DNA of 33,392 nucleotides from NCBI GenBank assembly GCA_019309485.1, contig JAFDGC010000040.1, positions 1-33,392 of the forward strand, read 5' to 3'. This DNA comes from Deltaproteobacteria bacterium. GTDB taxonomy: Bacteria > Desulfobacterota > Desulfobacteria > Desulfobacterales > UBA2156. The position numbers were made by a program, and so were the translations under genes. Below the pieces are notes generated by a model that worked only from the letters and a program-made list of their open reading frames with translations, made no database searches and was not told the DNA's origin. Below, in pieces: positions 24,023-32,391 of this stretch. The first letter of the stretch is position 1. Each line of letters begins with the position of its first letter.

Positions 24023-24052
24023 GATATATTAGTATATTAGTACATTTGTCAA
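24023..24052 (-). promoter_or_regulatory. promoter and putative operator of the GntR gene
   Basis: On the minus strand TTGACA (24047-24052), 18 bases, TATATC (24023-24028). The spacer and -10 contain two overlapping copies of a 10-base word, TATATTAGTA in plus-strand reading (24025-24034 and 24033-24042), spaced 8 bases apart. Repeats placed between -35 and -10 are a natural binding site for the regulator itself, which is inference. Confidence 0.6.
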
Positions 24053-24191
24053 GCACTTTTTTAATCTTTTTTTAATGGCTCGATGTCTGAGGAATTGAAG
24101 GGGCGGAAACGTCTTGTGGATGGAGGTGGTCTGTAAATCCCCGAAAACGGAAATGCCGGGATAGGTTCTGATTTAAAACGGCAGAAACGGC

Positions 24192-24219
24192 AAAAAAAAA
24201 GGAGATCGCCCGCCTCTCC
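24192..24219 (-). terminator. intrinsic terminator downstream of hemL
   Basis: On the minus strand a stem GGAGA (24215-24219) / TCTCC (24201-24205) with a 9-base loop is followed directly by nine T residues (24192-24200). It lies about 60 bases after the hemL stop and isolates hemL from the GntR promoter. Confidence 0.7.
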
Positions 24220-24277
24220 CGGGGGAAGGGGGAAAAAAGCGATGATGGGAAAGGGTCGAGGCGTTCCGAAAGGGCTT

Positions 24278-25576
24278 TTAGCCGGATTCGGATTTCAATG
24301 CCGCCATGACTTCTTCTGCGGCCCGGATCGTTTCATCGATGTGTTCGACGTTATGCGCCGAAGAGACGAAGAGGGCTTCGAACTGGGAGGGCGCCAGGTA
24401 AATCCCCTTTTCCAGCATCCCGTTATAGTATCGGCCGAATAAGGCCGTATCGGATGCCTTGGCCTCGGAAAAGCAGGTAACCGGTCCGGAGTTGAAAAAC
24501 ATCCCCATCATGGAGCCCACCCGGTCGATGGTTACGGATATGCCGGCCCCGGCCGCCGCCTTTTCCAAGCCTTCGGCCAGGCGTTTGGATTTTTCTTCCA
24601 GGGCGTCATAAAAGCCGGCGTGGCGGATTTCTTTTAACGTGGCGATGCCCGCGGCCATGGCCATCGGGTTCCCGGAAAGGGTGCCGGCCTGGTAAACGGG
24701 ACCCTGGGGGGCGATGTGTTCCATGATGTCCCGCTTGCCCCCGTAGGCCCCCACCGGCATGCCGCCCCCGATGATTTTCCCGAAGGTGGTTAGATCCGGG
24801 GTGATCCCGTAGAGGGACTGTGCGCCCCCGTAGGCCACCCGGAAACCGGTCATCACCTCGTCGAAAATCAACAAACTGCCGGCCTTTTCGGTTTCCTCCC
24901 GGAGGGTTTCCAGAAACCCCGGCCGGGGGGAGACCAGCCCCATGTTCCCGGCCACCGGCTCCACGATGACGCAGGCGATGGTGTCTCCGTGTTGCCGCAT
25001 GGCATCCCGGAAGCGCTGGGGATCGTTGTACGGCAGCGACAGGGTGTGGGCCGCGACGGATTGGGGCACCCCCGGACTCCCCGGGATCCCCAGGGTGGCG
25101 ACCCCGGAACCGGCCTCCACCAGGAGGGCGTCCGCGTGCCCGTGGTAGCATCCATCGAACTTGAGAATGCCGTCCCTCCCTGTGAAACCCCGGGCGAGCC
25201 GGATGGCGCTCATGACGGCTTCGGTCCCGGAGTTCACCATGCGGACCATCTCGACGGACGGGACGGCCTCGATGATGCGCGCCGCCAGCTCCACCTCCAG
25301 ATCCGTGGGCGCGCCGAAGCTGGTCCCTCGTTCCAGGACCTCCCGGACGGCCTGGATGACGGCGGCATGCCGGTGTCCCAGGATCATGGGCCCCCAGGAC
25401 CCCACGTAATCGATGTAGCGGTTTCCGTCGGCGTCATAAATGAAACACCCCACGGCCCGGTCGATGAAGAGCGGCTCGGATCCCACGGATTTGCAGGCCC
25501 GCACAGGGCTGTTGACGCCGCCGGGAATCTGTTTTAGGGCTTGTCGAAAAAGGTCTTGGGATTGCGTGCGTTTCAT
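24278..25576 (-). CDS. hemL: glutamate-1-semialdehyde 2,1-aminomutase
   Basis: 432 aa, class III PLP aminotransferase fold. It converts glutamate-1-semialdehyde to 5-aminolevulinate, the last step of the C5 route to tetrapyrroles. N-terminal GGVNSPVRA, the phosphate-binding NSGTEA (115-120), the PLP-contacting Asp in [10 protein letters not shown] (239) and the Schiff-base Lys 267 in [18 protein letters not shown] are all present. Length and motifs are those of an intact enzyme. ATG 25576 has GAGG upstream. It is monocistronic with its own terminator. The gap to the divergent KptA-like gene holds a structured element. Confidence 0.96.
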   Translation of the reverse strand: MKRTQSQDLFRQALKQIPGGVNSPVRACKSVGSEPLFIDRAVGCFIYDADGNRYIDYVGSWGPMILGHRHAAVIQAVREVLERGTSFGAPTDLEVELAARIIEAVPSVEMVRMVNSGTEAVMSAIRLARGFTGRDGILKFDGCYHGHADALLVEAGSGVATLGIPGSPGVPQSVAAHTLSLPYNDPQRFRDAMRQHGDTIACVIVEPVAGNMGLVSPRPGFLETLREETEKAGSLLIFDEVMTGFRVAYGGAQSLYGITPDLTTFGKIIGGGMPVGAYGGKRDIMEHIAPQGPVYQAGTLSGNPMAMAAGIATLKEIRHAGFYDALEEKSKRLAEGLEKAAAGAGISVTIDRVGSMMGMFFNSGPVTCFSEAKASDTALFGRYYNGMLEKGIYLAPSQFEALFVSSAHNVEHIDETIRAAEEVMAALKSESG

Positions 25577-25610
25577 GGGCGGTATCCTCTTTCCGGCTGG
25601 ATGCTTCTTT

Positions 25611-25619
25611 TGGTATAAT
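25611..25619 (+). promoter_or_regulatory. extended -10 promoter element
   Basis: TGGTATAAT has TG, one base and a perfect TATAAT (25614-25619). No good -35 lies 17 bases upstream (TTCCGG). The expected start, 7 bases downstream, falls on 25626, the first base of the inverted repeat described next. A second TATAAT occurs at 25736-25741; both are embedded in the octamer GTATAATA (25613-25620 and 25735-25742). Confidence 0.55.
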
Positions 25620-25625
25620 AGTTGA

Positions 25626-25728
25626 ATCGTAAAAAGACCGATTTTGTTCGCGCCGCAACCCTTTTCGGGGAGTCACGCCCTTTAGGGCGGAAGAGCTCCA
25701 ATGGCGCTCACAAAAGCCTTTTTACGAT
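25626..25728 (+). ncRNA. candidate structured RNA (or small palindromic element) upstream of the KptA-like gene
   Basis: The ends pair perfectly over 11 bp (ATCGTAAAAAG 25626-25636 with CTTTTTACGAT 25718-25728). After a small internal loop TTTTGT (25642-25647) pairs with ACAAAA (25710-25715), and GCGCC (25650-25654) with GGCGC (25703-25707), giving 22 paired positions. The interior can form GGAG (25669-25672) with CTCC (25696-25699) enclosing CGCCC-TTTA-GGGCG (25676-25689). An extended -10 places a transcript start at the first base. No T-run follows the right arm, so it might instead be a 5' UTR structure of the next gene, or a non-autonomous insertion flanked by the repeated octamer GTATAATA. 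I recognise no known RNA family. Confidence 0.45.
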
Positions 25729-25794
25729 CTTGTCGTATAATAAAAGTCGCAAAACCTCTATCAAACCCGGTCCGGCGGGTCAAGGCAGGGGAAA

Positions 25795-26541
25795 ATGGGC
25801 CAAAAAAAATCCGTTAAGCAAGTCGCCAAACTGCTGGCGTATACACTGGGACGGCGGCCGGATGAATTCGGATTGGTGCCGGATGCGGAAGGCTTCGTGA
25901 AAATCAAAACCCTTCTCAAAGCCTTAAAGGAAGAACCGGGATGGGGATTTTTGCGCCGGTCGCACCTGGACGAAATCCTTGCCGTATTCCCGGAACCGAT
26001 CATCGAGATCCGGAACGACCGCATCCGTGCCGTTGACCGGGAACATCTTGCCGAGGCAGGCCCGGCAGCCGATATGCCCCCCGTCCTTTTTACCTGTGTC
26101 CGGCAACGGGCCTATCCCCATGCTCTTGAAAAAGGGGTTCGGGCCGCCGATACGGAGCCGGTCTTGCTCTCCGCCTCCAAGGAGATGGCAATAAGAATCG
26201 GAAAGCGCCTGGATCCGGATCCGGTCCTTTTGACCGTGTCGACCCCGGAAGCCCGGAAACGGGGGAGCGTTTTCTGCAAAGCCGGAGAGACGCTTTATTC
26301 CACCCGGGAAATTCCTGCGGGCACCTTTACAGGACCGCCTTTACCCAAGGAAAAACCGAGTGCATCCCCGAAACCCAAAAAAACACCCGACCCAAGGAAA
26401 TCCGCCGGGAGCTTTATTTTGGATTTGGCCGTCAAAAAAGAAGCGCCCAAATCCCGGGGAAAATCCAAAAAAGAAAACACCCGCTCCTGGAAACGGGACC
26501 GGAAACGCTTGCGCCGGGAGAAGGAGAAGCTGCCCTTCTAA
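25795..26541 (+). CDS. KptA/Tpt1-like (RNA 2'-phosphotransferase fold) protein with degenerate active site
   Basis: 248 aa. The N-terminal winged-helix lobe matches KptA/Tpt1 (KQVAKLLAYTLGRRPDEFGL, EGFVKIKTLLKAL, IRNDRIRAV), and the second lobe follows the family order (PPVLFTCVRQ, PVLLSAS, IGKRLDPDPVLLTVSTPEA). Genuine KptA removes a tRNA 2'-phosphate with NAD+. Here the catalytic Arg-His pair (LRHxP) reads Gly-Arg-Arg, the NAD-binding LYHGT reads LFTCV, and the His of the HLS motif is Leu. Arg 138 in GKR is retained. A Lys/Arg/Pro-rich tail (about 183-248) could bind nucleic acid. Likely an RNA-binding derivative or a different ADP-ribosyl enzyme; activity is doubtful. ATG 25795 has AGGGG upstream. 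Confidence 0.75.
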   Translation: MGQKKSVKQVAKLLAYTLGRRPDEFGLVPDAEGFVKIKTLLKALKEEPGWGFLRRSHLDEILAVFPEPIIEIRNDRIRAVDREHLAEAGPAADMPPVLFTCVRQRAYPHALEKGVRAADTEPVLLSASKEMAIRIGKRLDPDPVLLTVSTPEARKRGSVFCKAGETLYSTREIPAGTFTGPPLPKEKPSASPKPKKTPDPRKSAGSFILDLAVKKEAPKSRGKSKKENTRSWKRDRKRLRREKEKLPF

Positions 26542-27014
26542 AAAGGCCCTTTGCCCCGTCTTTTCGGGATATAAGGGGGGAGGACGGACAGGCTGCCGTC
26601 CTTTTCGATTTTTACGGCCGTATGCCGGTAGGTGGAGTACCAGATGCCCACCCGTTTTCCCTGTGGATCCAGGATTTCGGCCCCCATCGGATCAACACCT
26701 CGATACTGGTCATACATGAAATCGAGCATCCGCTTGAAGGCTTCTCCTTTCGGGTCCACGGGCGACCACATCCGGGAATTAAACCGGATATTCGGGTGAA
26801 TGCCGACAATAGCGTACGGCAAGAACTTCCTTCCATTATAAAAATAACGGTATTCTTCCGGGACGCGCGTCTCTTTGAACTGCAGGGCGATGGCGGGATT
26901 GCTTCGAAGATTTCCGTAGGTCCCGAAACATCCCGATAGAAGGCTTCCCGCCATCAACAACAGGACCCCGTAGAAAGAGAGGGGATATCGATACAAACGA
27001 AAATAGGTGTTCAT
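26538..27014 (-). CDS. small outer-envelope lipoprotein of unknown function
   Basis: 158 aa. A type II signal peptide (MNTYFRLYRY, then a hydrophobic stretch) ends in lipobox LLSG-C with the lipidated Cys at 29. The mature domain contains YRYFYNGRKFLPYAIVGIHPN and a later DPMGAEILDPQGKRVGIWYS, with a basic C-terminus. I do not recognise a characterised family. ATG 27014 has GGAAGG nearby upstream. Its stop overlaps the end of the KptA-like gene by 4 bases in convergent orientation. Confidence 0.82.
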   Translation of the reverse strand: MNTYFRLYRYPLSFYGVLLLMAGSLLSGCFGTYGNLRSNPAIALQFKETRVPEEYRYFYNGRKFLPYAIVGIHPNIRFNSRMWSPVDPKGEAFKRMLDFMYDQYRGVDPMGAEILDPQGKRVGIWYSTYRHTAVKIEKDGSLSVLPPYIPKRRGKGPF

Positions 27015-27120
27015 GATCCTTCCCTTTCATTAAGCACCCGCCCGGCCGTATCGTTTCGACAGCCCACCCGCGGGGAACCGTCTTCAATCAAATGGTACCG
27101 GTGATTTTTCCCGTACGGAC

Positions 27121-27149
27121 AAGATAAATCCGCTTTTCAAGGTTGACAA
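27121..27149 (-). promoter_or_regulatory. probable promoter of the lipoprotein gene
   Basis: Minus strand TTGTCA (27144-27149), 17 bases, TATCTT (27121-27126), overlapping the last codons of the kinase gene. It would give a leader of about 100 bases. No terminator is evident between the kinase and lipoprotein genes. Confidence 0.45.
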
Positions 27150-29116
27150 GGCGGAACAAAAGGCGGGTGATTCCTTTCTTTCCAGGATTCCCGGTACATA
27201 AACGCAATGGAAACCAAAAAAAGAAGGCTCACCAGGTCGTGCGCAGAAAGCCCGTTTTCTTTTTCGGCGAGCTTGTTTTGGTAATGCACAGTCGATTCCA
27301 AGAGGCGTTTAAGATAGTTCAAGGCATCCAACAAAATTAAAAGTTGTTCCTGTTTTTTGGGACCTGCAAGGGCATCCCGGTTTTCCAGGCGACGGATCTG
27401 CTTTTCAATGGCATCCCCGTTGAGCCCGGAAAGTTGTTCCCGCTGGGCCGTGGTAAGAAATGCGGCCGAAGACAGAAGGCGGGTGATCCGGCGGGTCAGT
27501 TCAGATCGGGTCTTTTCGAGCATATCCCCAAGGAATCCCCGTGCCTTTTCCGGCGGGTGCACGGGAATGGATTTCAGAAGATGTTCCTGTTCGGCCCGCT
27601 GCCGGTTCAATTCGCCGCCGGCGTTCTGCCAAAAGACCCATCCGGCGTGCCGAAACAATTCCGACGGGGTCCGGTCCTTCAAGGAGGATTTTTGGGCGGC
27701 AAGCACGATTTCGGGCAGGAGCCTGCCGGTTTTTTCAAAAAGGGTTTTCCCGGTGGCCGCAAAGAAGACGAGCCCGGCGGCGGCGTAGACATCCTGGAGC
27801 AAAAATACCCGCTTCAGGTCCCCCAGCATGTCTTTTAAGACCGGGTTGGGAAAAAGGTGAGAAGGGGTGGAATAGGCCGGGGTCCCGGTGGCCAAGGGCT
27901 GTTCCAGGGTATCCGGATCGGCGTCCAGGGGTATCGCCGTTTCCAGGTCGATGAGGCCCAGATCCAGTGTTTCAAGGTCCTGCATCCCTTGATCCGGGCG
28001 ATCGGGATCCACCGCGATAAAGATGTTTTCGGGTTTAAGATCCCGTACAGCGAGTCCCTGGGAATGCAGATTCGCCAGTAACGTGAGGATTCCGGAGAGG
28101 ATTCCCGGAATTTTGCCTTTGTTTCGTTCAAACCAGGTCCTGTCGATTTCCCTCCGACAGACCTTTCGATACGCGTCGATGACCCCCCGGTGTTTTTTGG
28201 AAAAACGGACCAGATAATCCTGCACGCCCGCTGTCAGGCTTTCCGGAAGTGCGGCTTCCGCTGCAACCCTGTCTTCGCCGGACAGATGCGCCCTGAGCCA
28301 TGCCCGGCGGCGTGCGACAGGAACCGTTTCATCGCAACCGTATTGCACCAGGATATCGTCGATGCCCTCTTCGTATTCGCCCAGGAGTTGCCCCATCTCA
28401 AAGATTGCCGGGTCCGCATCCACCATCAGGTAAGGATCGATACCGCGGGTTTCCCAGAGGGGATCGGAAGGTTTCAGGAAGCCCTCGGAAAAAAGACCGC
28501 CCCGGTCATGGAGCTTTTCGATCTTTTCGTTTAAGAACGCATATCGGGCCAGGTTCATGAAAAAGGCAAAGGAGTCCCCGATTTTCAGGTAGTTTTGGAG
28601 GCTCGGTTCTTTCCGGAGGAGAAAGACATACCGTTTTTCAGCTTCTTCCGGGGATTGCACCTCCGAGTGATGGAATCGGGGGATCTTTTTCAACAGGGCG
28701 GCAAGGGAAGGGACGACACATCGAATGATCGGCGCGGCCTTCCGGGCGATGCGCCAGTCCCGTCGGATGCATTCGATGTAGGTATTGAACGCATGGATGG
28801 GCTGAGGAGGGATTTTGACCACCATGAGATCGTCGAAAATGACGCGGTAGCACATGCTCTTGTTGGCGATGTTGGCCCCCAATCTTCCGAGGGTCATCCG
28901 GCGGGACCGCCATGTTCCTTGATGTTTCACCCGCAGGGTGTAGATCCGGTCCGAATCCGAAAGGTCGGAGGGTTGGACGGCCCGTTCCACCCGGCTTTCC
29001 GCCTCCGGATCCGCCCCGATCTGCAGCTTGTACAGCTTCAAAAAGAAGACGAGGAGGGCGTCAAAACCCATCGACACTTGTTTTTTTCGATCGATTCCAG
29101 TATTGAATTCCGTCAT
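27137..29116 (-). CDS. atypical Ser/Thr protein kinase-like protein
   Basis: 659 aa. A kinase core is recognisable though stretched: the beta-3-like VVKIPPQ (Lys 101), a long helical insertion (about 110-335), the catalytic loop VRDLKPENIFI (357-367, RD type), a metal-binding motif DLE (390-392) where DFG is usual, and an activation/P+1 region ATGTPAYSTPSH (409-420). The C-terminal 240 residues are helical; a hydrophobic segment near 633-648 (DLVSLLFLVSIAF) may be a membrane anchor. It probably phosphorylates Ser/Thr, with the FHA protein encoded divergently as phospho-binding partner. Start ATG 29116 with GAGGG eight bases upstream. Confidence 0.75.
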   Translation of the reverse strand: MTEFNTGIDRKKQVSMGFDALLVFFLKLYKLQIGADPEAESRVERAVQPSDLSDSDRIYTLRVKHQGTWRSRRMTLGRLGANIANKSMCYRVIFDDLMVVKIPPQPIHAFNTYIECIRRDWRIARKAAPIIRCVVPSLAALLKKIPRFHHSEVQSPEEAEKRYVFLLRKEPSLQNYLKIGDSFAFFMNLARYAFLNEKIEKLHDRGGLFSEGFLKPSDPLWETRGIDPYLMVDADPAIFEMGQLLGEYEEGIDDILVQYGCDETVPVARRRAWLRAHLSGEDRVAAEAALPESLTAGVQDYLVRFSKKHRGVIDAYRKVCRREIDRTWFERNKGKIPGILSGILTLLANLHSQGLAVRDLKPENIFIAVDPDRPDQGMQDLETLDLGLIDLETAIPLDADPDTLEQPLATGTPAYSTPSHLFPNPVLKDMLGDLKRVFLLQDVYAAAGLVFFAATGKTLFEKTGRLLPEIVLAAQKSSLKDRTPSELFRHAGWVFWQNAGGELNRQRAEQEHLLKSIPVHPPEKARGFLGDMLEKTRSELTRRITRLLSSAAFLTTAQREQLSGLNGDAIEKQIRRLENRDALAGPKKQEQLLILLDALNYLKRLLESTVHYQNKLAEKENGLSAHDLVSLLFLVSIAFMYRESWKERNHPPFVPPCQP

Positions 29117-29214
29117 GGATGCACCCTCTTGAAAAAGGCATACACCGATTCCGGACCCATATCAAGCCGGACGGCAAAAAGAAGGGCATCCGGAACCATC
29201 TCTTGGAGGATCCC

Positions 29215-29928
29215 ATGCCGGTCCTGACGATTGAAACCGATACCGGTGCCGTGAAGGTGTTTGACCTGAAAAGCGGAGACGCCCTGTCCATCGGACGCCA
29301 GGAAGACAACGATATCGTCATCCCGGATACTTCCGTCTCCCGCCGGCATGCCGGCATCGAATCCGAAGGGGACGCGTTTTTCCTCACGGATTATCAAAGC
29401 CGGAACGGCTCCTTTGTCAACGGACAACTGGTGATTTTCAGGAAACTGGCCCACGGGGATGTGATTACCATCGGAAATCAATCCATGATCTTTTCCTATC
29501 GTGAAGATGAAAAACGCCCGGAAGAAGAACCCGAAGAAATGTTCGATATGACCATGGCCATGGATACCCGGGACCATCGCTCCCTGGTGGCCCGCGGCGT
29601 GGCCGGACTGGTCTCTGATGACGAAGCCGAGGGTTTCGTGGGTGTACTCACCTTCATTTCCGGGGGCAGCGGTGAACTTGTCTTGGAAAAGGATACCGTA
29701 CGCATCGGCAAAAGCGAGGATGCGGACGTTGTGATCCGGGGCATGCTGGTGGGGAAAACGGCGGCGGTGATCCAAAAAACCGGCGATGGATACGAAATCC
29801 GCCCCGGAGAAGGGTTGGCCAAACCCAAGGTGAATTTTGCCCCGCTCAAGGAAACCCTTCGCCTGGAAGAGTTCGACGTCATCGACATCGGATCCGTGAA
29901 ACTCCAGTTTCAATACCGGCAGCGGTGA
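29215..29928 (+). CDS. tandem FHA-domain protein
   Basis: 237 aa, cytoplasmic, no signal or membrane segment. FHA1 (about 3-95) has the phosphothreonine-binding residues: IGR (26-28), S42-x2-H45 and SRNGSFVNG (62-70). A linker rich in Glu and Met follows (97-120). The second half (about 142-234) repeats the FHA strand pattern (VRIGKSEDADVVI, DVIDIGSVKLQF) but lacks the Ser/His and Asn-Gly signature, so it is a degenerate FHA. ATG 29215 is chosen because GGAGG lies six bases upstream. Divergent from the kinase gene with 98 bases between. Confidence 0.88.
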   Translation: MPVLTIETDTGAVKVFDLKSGDALSIGRQEDNDIVIPDTSVSRRHAGIESEGDAFFLTDYQSRNGSFVNGQLVIFRKLAHGDVITIGNQSMIFSYREDEKRPEEEPEEMFDMTMAMDTRDHRSLVARGVAGLVSDDEAEGFVGVLTFISGGSGELVLEKDTVRIGKSEDADVVIRGMLVGKTAAVIQKTGDGYEIRPGEGLAKPKVNFAPLKETLRLEEFDVIDIGSVKLQFQYRQR

Positions 29929-30080
29929 AAGCCGGTTTGCAACACCCTTGCGGCCCCTGGGCGAACAGCGCCGGAACAAAAGTTTCGCGTTGTGCCGCTT
30001 CCCTGAAACGGCATCATTGTCCGCGCCCATATGCATGGGATGGGTTCGCTGGGCGGTCCAAGGACGTATAAAGGAGAATC

Positions 30081-32390
30081 ATGGCGGATTCCGCACCGGC
30101 AAGCCGATCCGAAACGCCTGCGCGGGTCCGGTTTCAGACCGGTCCCAAGGGGGTGCTTTTCATTCTGGGGAGCGTCATGATCGTGTCGGTGGTTCTCCTG
30201 GTGCTTCGGGCAATATCCTTAACCCCCGAGACCTTGTTTCCCGTTGACAAGAGAAATGCCTTCCTTCCCGTTTTTGCCGCCGATTACCTCTTCTGGGCCC
30301 TGGCGGCGGTGTGGCTTTTTTCCGTCATTTTCACCGGAGTGGTCCTTTTTCGATGGTTTATCGGCCCTCCGGAAAAACTCGTTCACTTTCTTTTGCTCAA
30401 AAGCCGAAAACAAGAACCGCCCCGGGTGCATGGAATCCCGGGCAACTGGCTCCCCTGGTTCAACATTGTCTCCACAGTGTTCAACCGGATGGAAGCACTG
30501 GCCCGGGAAGCGGAAAAGACCGGGGCCGAGCTTCAGGAAAAGGTGAATTTGATCCGCCGGTTCTCCTGGGTGTATGAGCGGAACGAAGAACTGACCGCGG
30601 AGGTGGAGAAAAAGAACCGGGAACTGGAGATCGCGGTGGAAAAGTACCGGCAGACCGCAGAGGAGCTGAAACGGCACCGGGATCACTTGGAAGAGAGGGT
30701 GATCGAACGAACCCGGGAGTTGTCGGCGGCCAACGAGAAACTCAAGGCCATGATCGAACGGGCCAATGAAATGGCGGAGAAAGCCAACGCGGCGAATCTG
30801 GCCAAGACCCATTTTTTGGCCAACATGAGCCATGAGATCCGGACGCCCCTAAACGCCATCATCGGGTTCACGGACATGATGCTGGAAACGAAACTGGACG
30901 AGGACCAGTTCGATTATGTTACCACCACCCGAAAAAGCAGTGAAGCCTTGTTCGAGTTACTCAACAACATCTTGGATTTTTCGAAAATCGAAGCCGGCGA
31001 ACTGGATCTGGAGCGCGTGGACTTCGATCCGGAATTGTTGGTTTTTGATATTTGCGATGTCATCCGGCCCAAGACCAAGGGGAAGCCGGTGGAGGTGATC
31101 TGCCGCATCGCCGACGATGTTCCCCAGACCGTCCAAGGGGATCCGGGCCGATTCCGCCAGGTGCTGACCAACCTCATGGGCAACGCCGCCAAGTTCACCC
31201 GGTCCGGTGAGGTCGCGCTTTTTCTGGGCGTGGACAAAGAAGCGGCGGACCGGGTCAAACTCCACGTCACGGTTCGGGATACGGGGGTCGGGATCCCCGA
31301 AGAAAAACTGGATGTCATTTTCGATCCTTTCCAGCAGGCCGACGAGTCCATGACACGGGAATACGGGGGGACGGGCCTGGGGCTTTCCATCTCGCGCCAG
31401 ATCGCCCGACTGATGGGGGGGGATGTTTGGGCCGAAAGCCGGATGGGCGCCGGAAGCACCTTCCATTTCACGGCCTGGACGGCGCTTTCCCGGCAACCGG
31501 CCGAGAAGCCACGGCCCCCGGCTTCCCTTGAAGGGAAACGGGTCCTGGTGATGGACGGGAACCCCCTGCATCTCGATTTCGTGACCCGGGGCTTGAAATC
31601 GGCGGGCATGGAGATCATCGGGGTGAACACCGGGGACGAAGCCGTCCGGGCCTTCGAAAAAAGCCTTGCCGGCGGAGAATCCATCCATCTGGGGATTCTG
31701 GATATCCAAGCATCGGATGCGAACGGGTACGCTATGGCATCCACCCTTCGGTCCCTCGGGGGCGCGGCCTCCAAGGTGCCGCTGATCGCTGTCTCCGCCT
31801 CCCTGGAACGGGAAGGGCAAAAGTGCCGGCGGGCGGGGTTCAACGCCTTTTTATCCAAGCCCTTTCCCTTGTCCCGGCTCTTCCAGGTGGCCGAACGCCT
31901 CTTTTCCGAAGAGAATGAAGCCCTTTCCCGGAAGGGACTGATAACACGCCATTCGGTCCGGGAAGAGACCAAACGCTCGGTGCGGATTCTTTTGGTGGAA
32001 GACAACCTGGTGAATCAACGACTCGCCAAGACCATGCTGACCAAAGCCGGTTATCAGGTGGAAATCGCGGAAAACGGGAGGGTGGCTCTCGAAAAGTTCA
32101 CGGCCGCGCCCCGGGAACTCGATTTGATCCTCATGGATGTGCAGATGCCGGAAATGGACGGCATCCAGGCCACCCAGGAGATTCGAAAGGCGGAATCTTT
32201 TATGGCCGATGCAAAGGACCGCCGTATTCCCATCATCGCCCTCACCGCCCATGCCATGAAAGGAGACCGGGAAATGTGCCTGGAGGCCGGCATGGACGAT
32301 TACATTACCAAGCCCATCAAGCGGGAGGTCGTCCTGGAGATGTTGAAAAAATGGATTGCGGGGATCGATCTCAGTGTGGGACCCGCATGA
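30081..32390 (+). CDS. membrane hybrid histidine kinase with two receiver domains
   Basis: 769 aa. Two membrane segments (about 25-45 and 69-93) flank a short loop of about 23 residues, so no periplasmic sensor domain is present. A long coiled coil follows (about 138-245), then HisKA with phospho-acceptor His 251 in MSHEIRTPLNA, HATPase with N-box Asn 368, G1 DTGVGIP (400-406) and G2 GGTGLGLSI (429-437). The first receiver (485-608) keeps Asp 541 and the Lys of LSKPF but has MDG where an acidic pair is usual. The second receiver (633-760) is canonical with Asp 686. Start ATG with GGAG upstream. No cognate DNA-binding regulator is in the window. Confidence 0.93.
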   Translation: MADSAPASRSETPARVRFQTGPKGVLFILGSVMIVSVVLLVLRAISLTPETLFPVDKRNAFLPVFAADYLFWALAAVWLFSVIFTGVVLFRWFIGPPEKLVHFLLLKSRKQEPPRVHGIPGNWLPWFNIVSTVFNRMEALAREAEKTGAELQEKVNLIRRFSWVYERNEELTAEVEKKNRELEIAVEKYRQTAEELKRHRDHLEERVIERTRELSAANEKLKAMIERANEMAEKANAANLAKTHFLANMSHEIRTPLNAIIGFTDMMLETKLDEDQFDYVTTTRKSSEALFELLNNILDFSKIEAGELDLERVDFDPELLVFDICDVIRPKTKGKPVEVICRIADDVPQTVQGDPGRFRQVLTNLMGNAAKFTRSGEVALFLGVDKEAADRVKLHVTVRDTGVGIPEEKLDVIFDPFQQADESMTREYGGTGLGLSISRQIARLMGGDVWAESRMGAGSTFHFTAWTALSRQPAEKPRPPASLEGKRVLVMDGNPLHLDFVTRGLKSAGMEIIGVNTGDEAVRAFEKSLAGGESIHLGILDIQASDANGYAMASTLRSLGGAASKVPLIAVSASLEREGQKCRRAGFNAFLSKPFPLSRLFQVAERLFSEENEALSRKGLITRHSVREETKRSVRILLVEDNLVNQRLAKTMLTKAGYQVEIAENGRVALEKFTAAPRELDLILMDVQMPEMDGIQATQEIRKAESFMADAKDRRIPIIALTAHAMKGDREMCLEAGMDDYITKPIKREVVLEMLKKWIAGIDLSVGPA

Positions 32391-32391
32391 A

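Noticed and set aside
24053-24191. A small gene in the gap between the GntR promoter and the hemL terminator
   Set aside because: No open frame with a ribosome binding site or recognisable product; the stretch appears to be plain intergenic DNA.
25626-25728. 6S RNA or SRP RNA
   Set aside because: Length and end pairing are suggestive, but the conserved SRP tetraloop/symmetric-loop bases and the large open bubble of 6S RNA are not seen.
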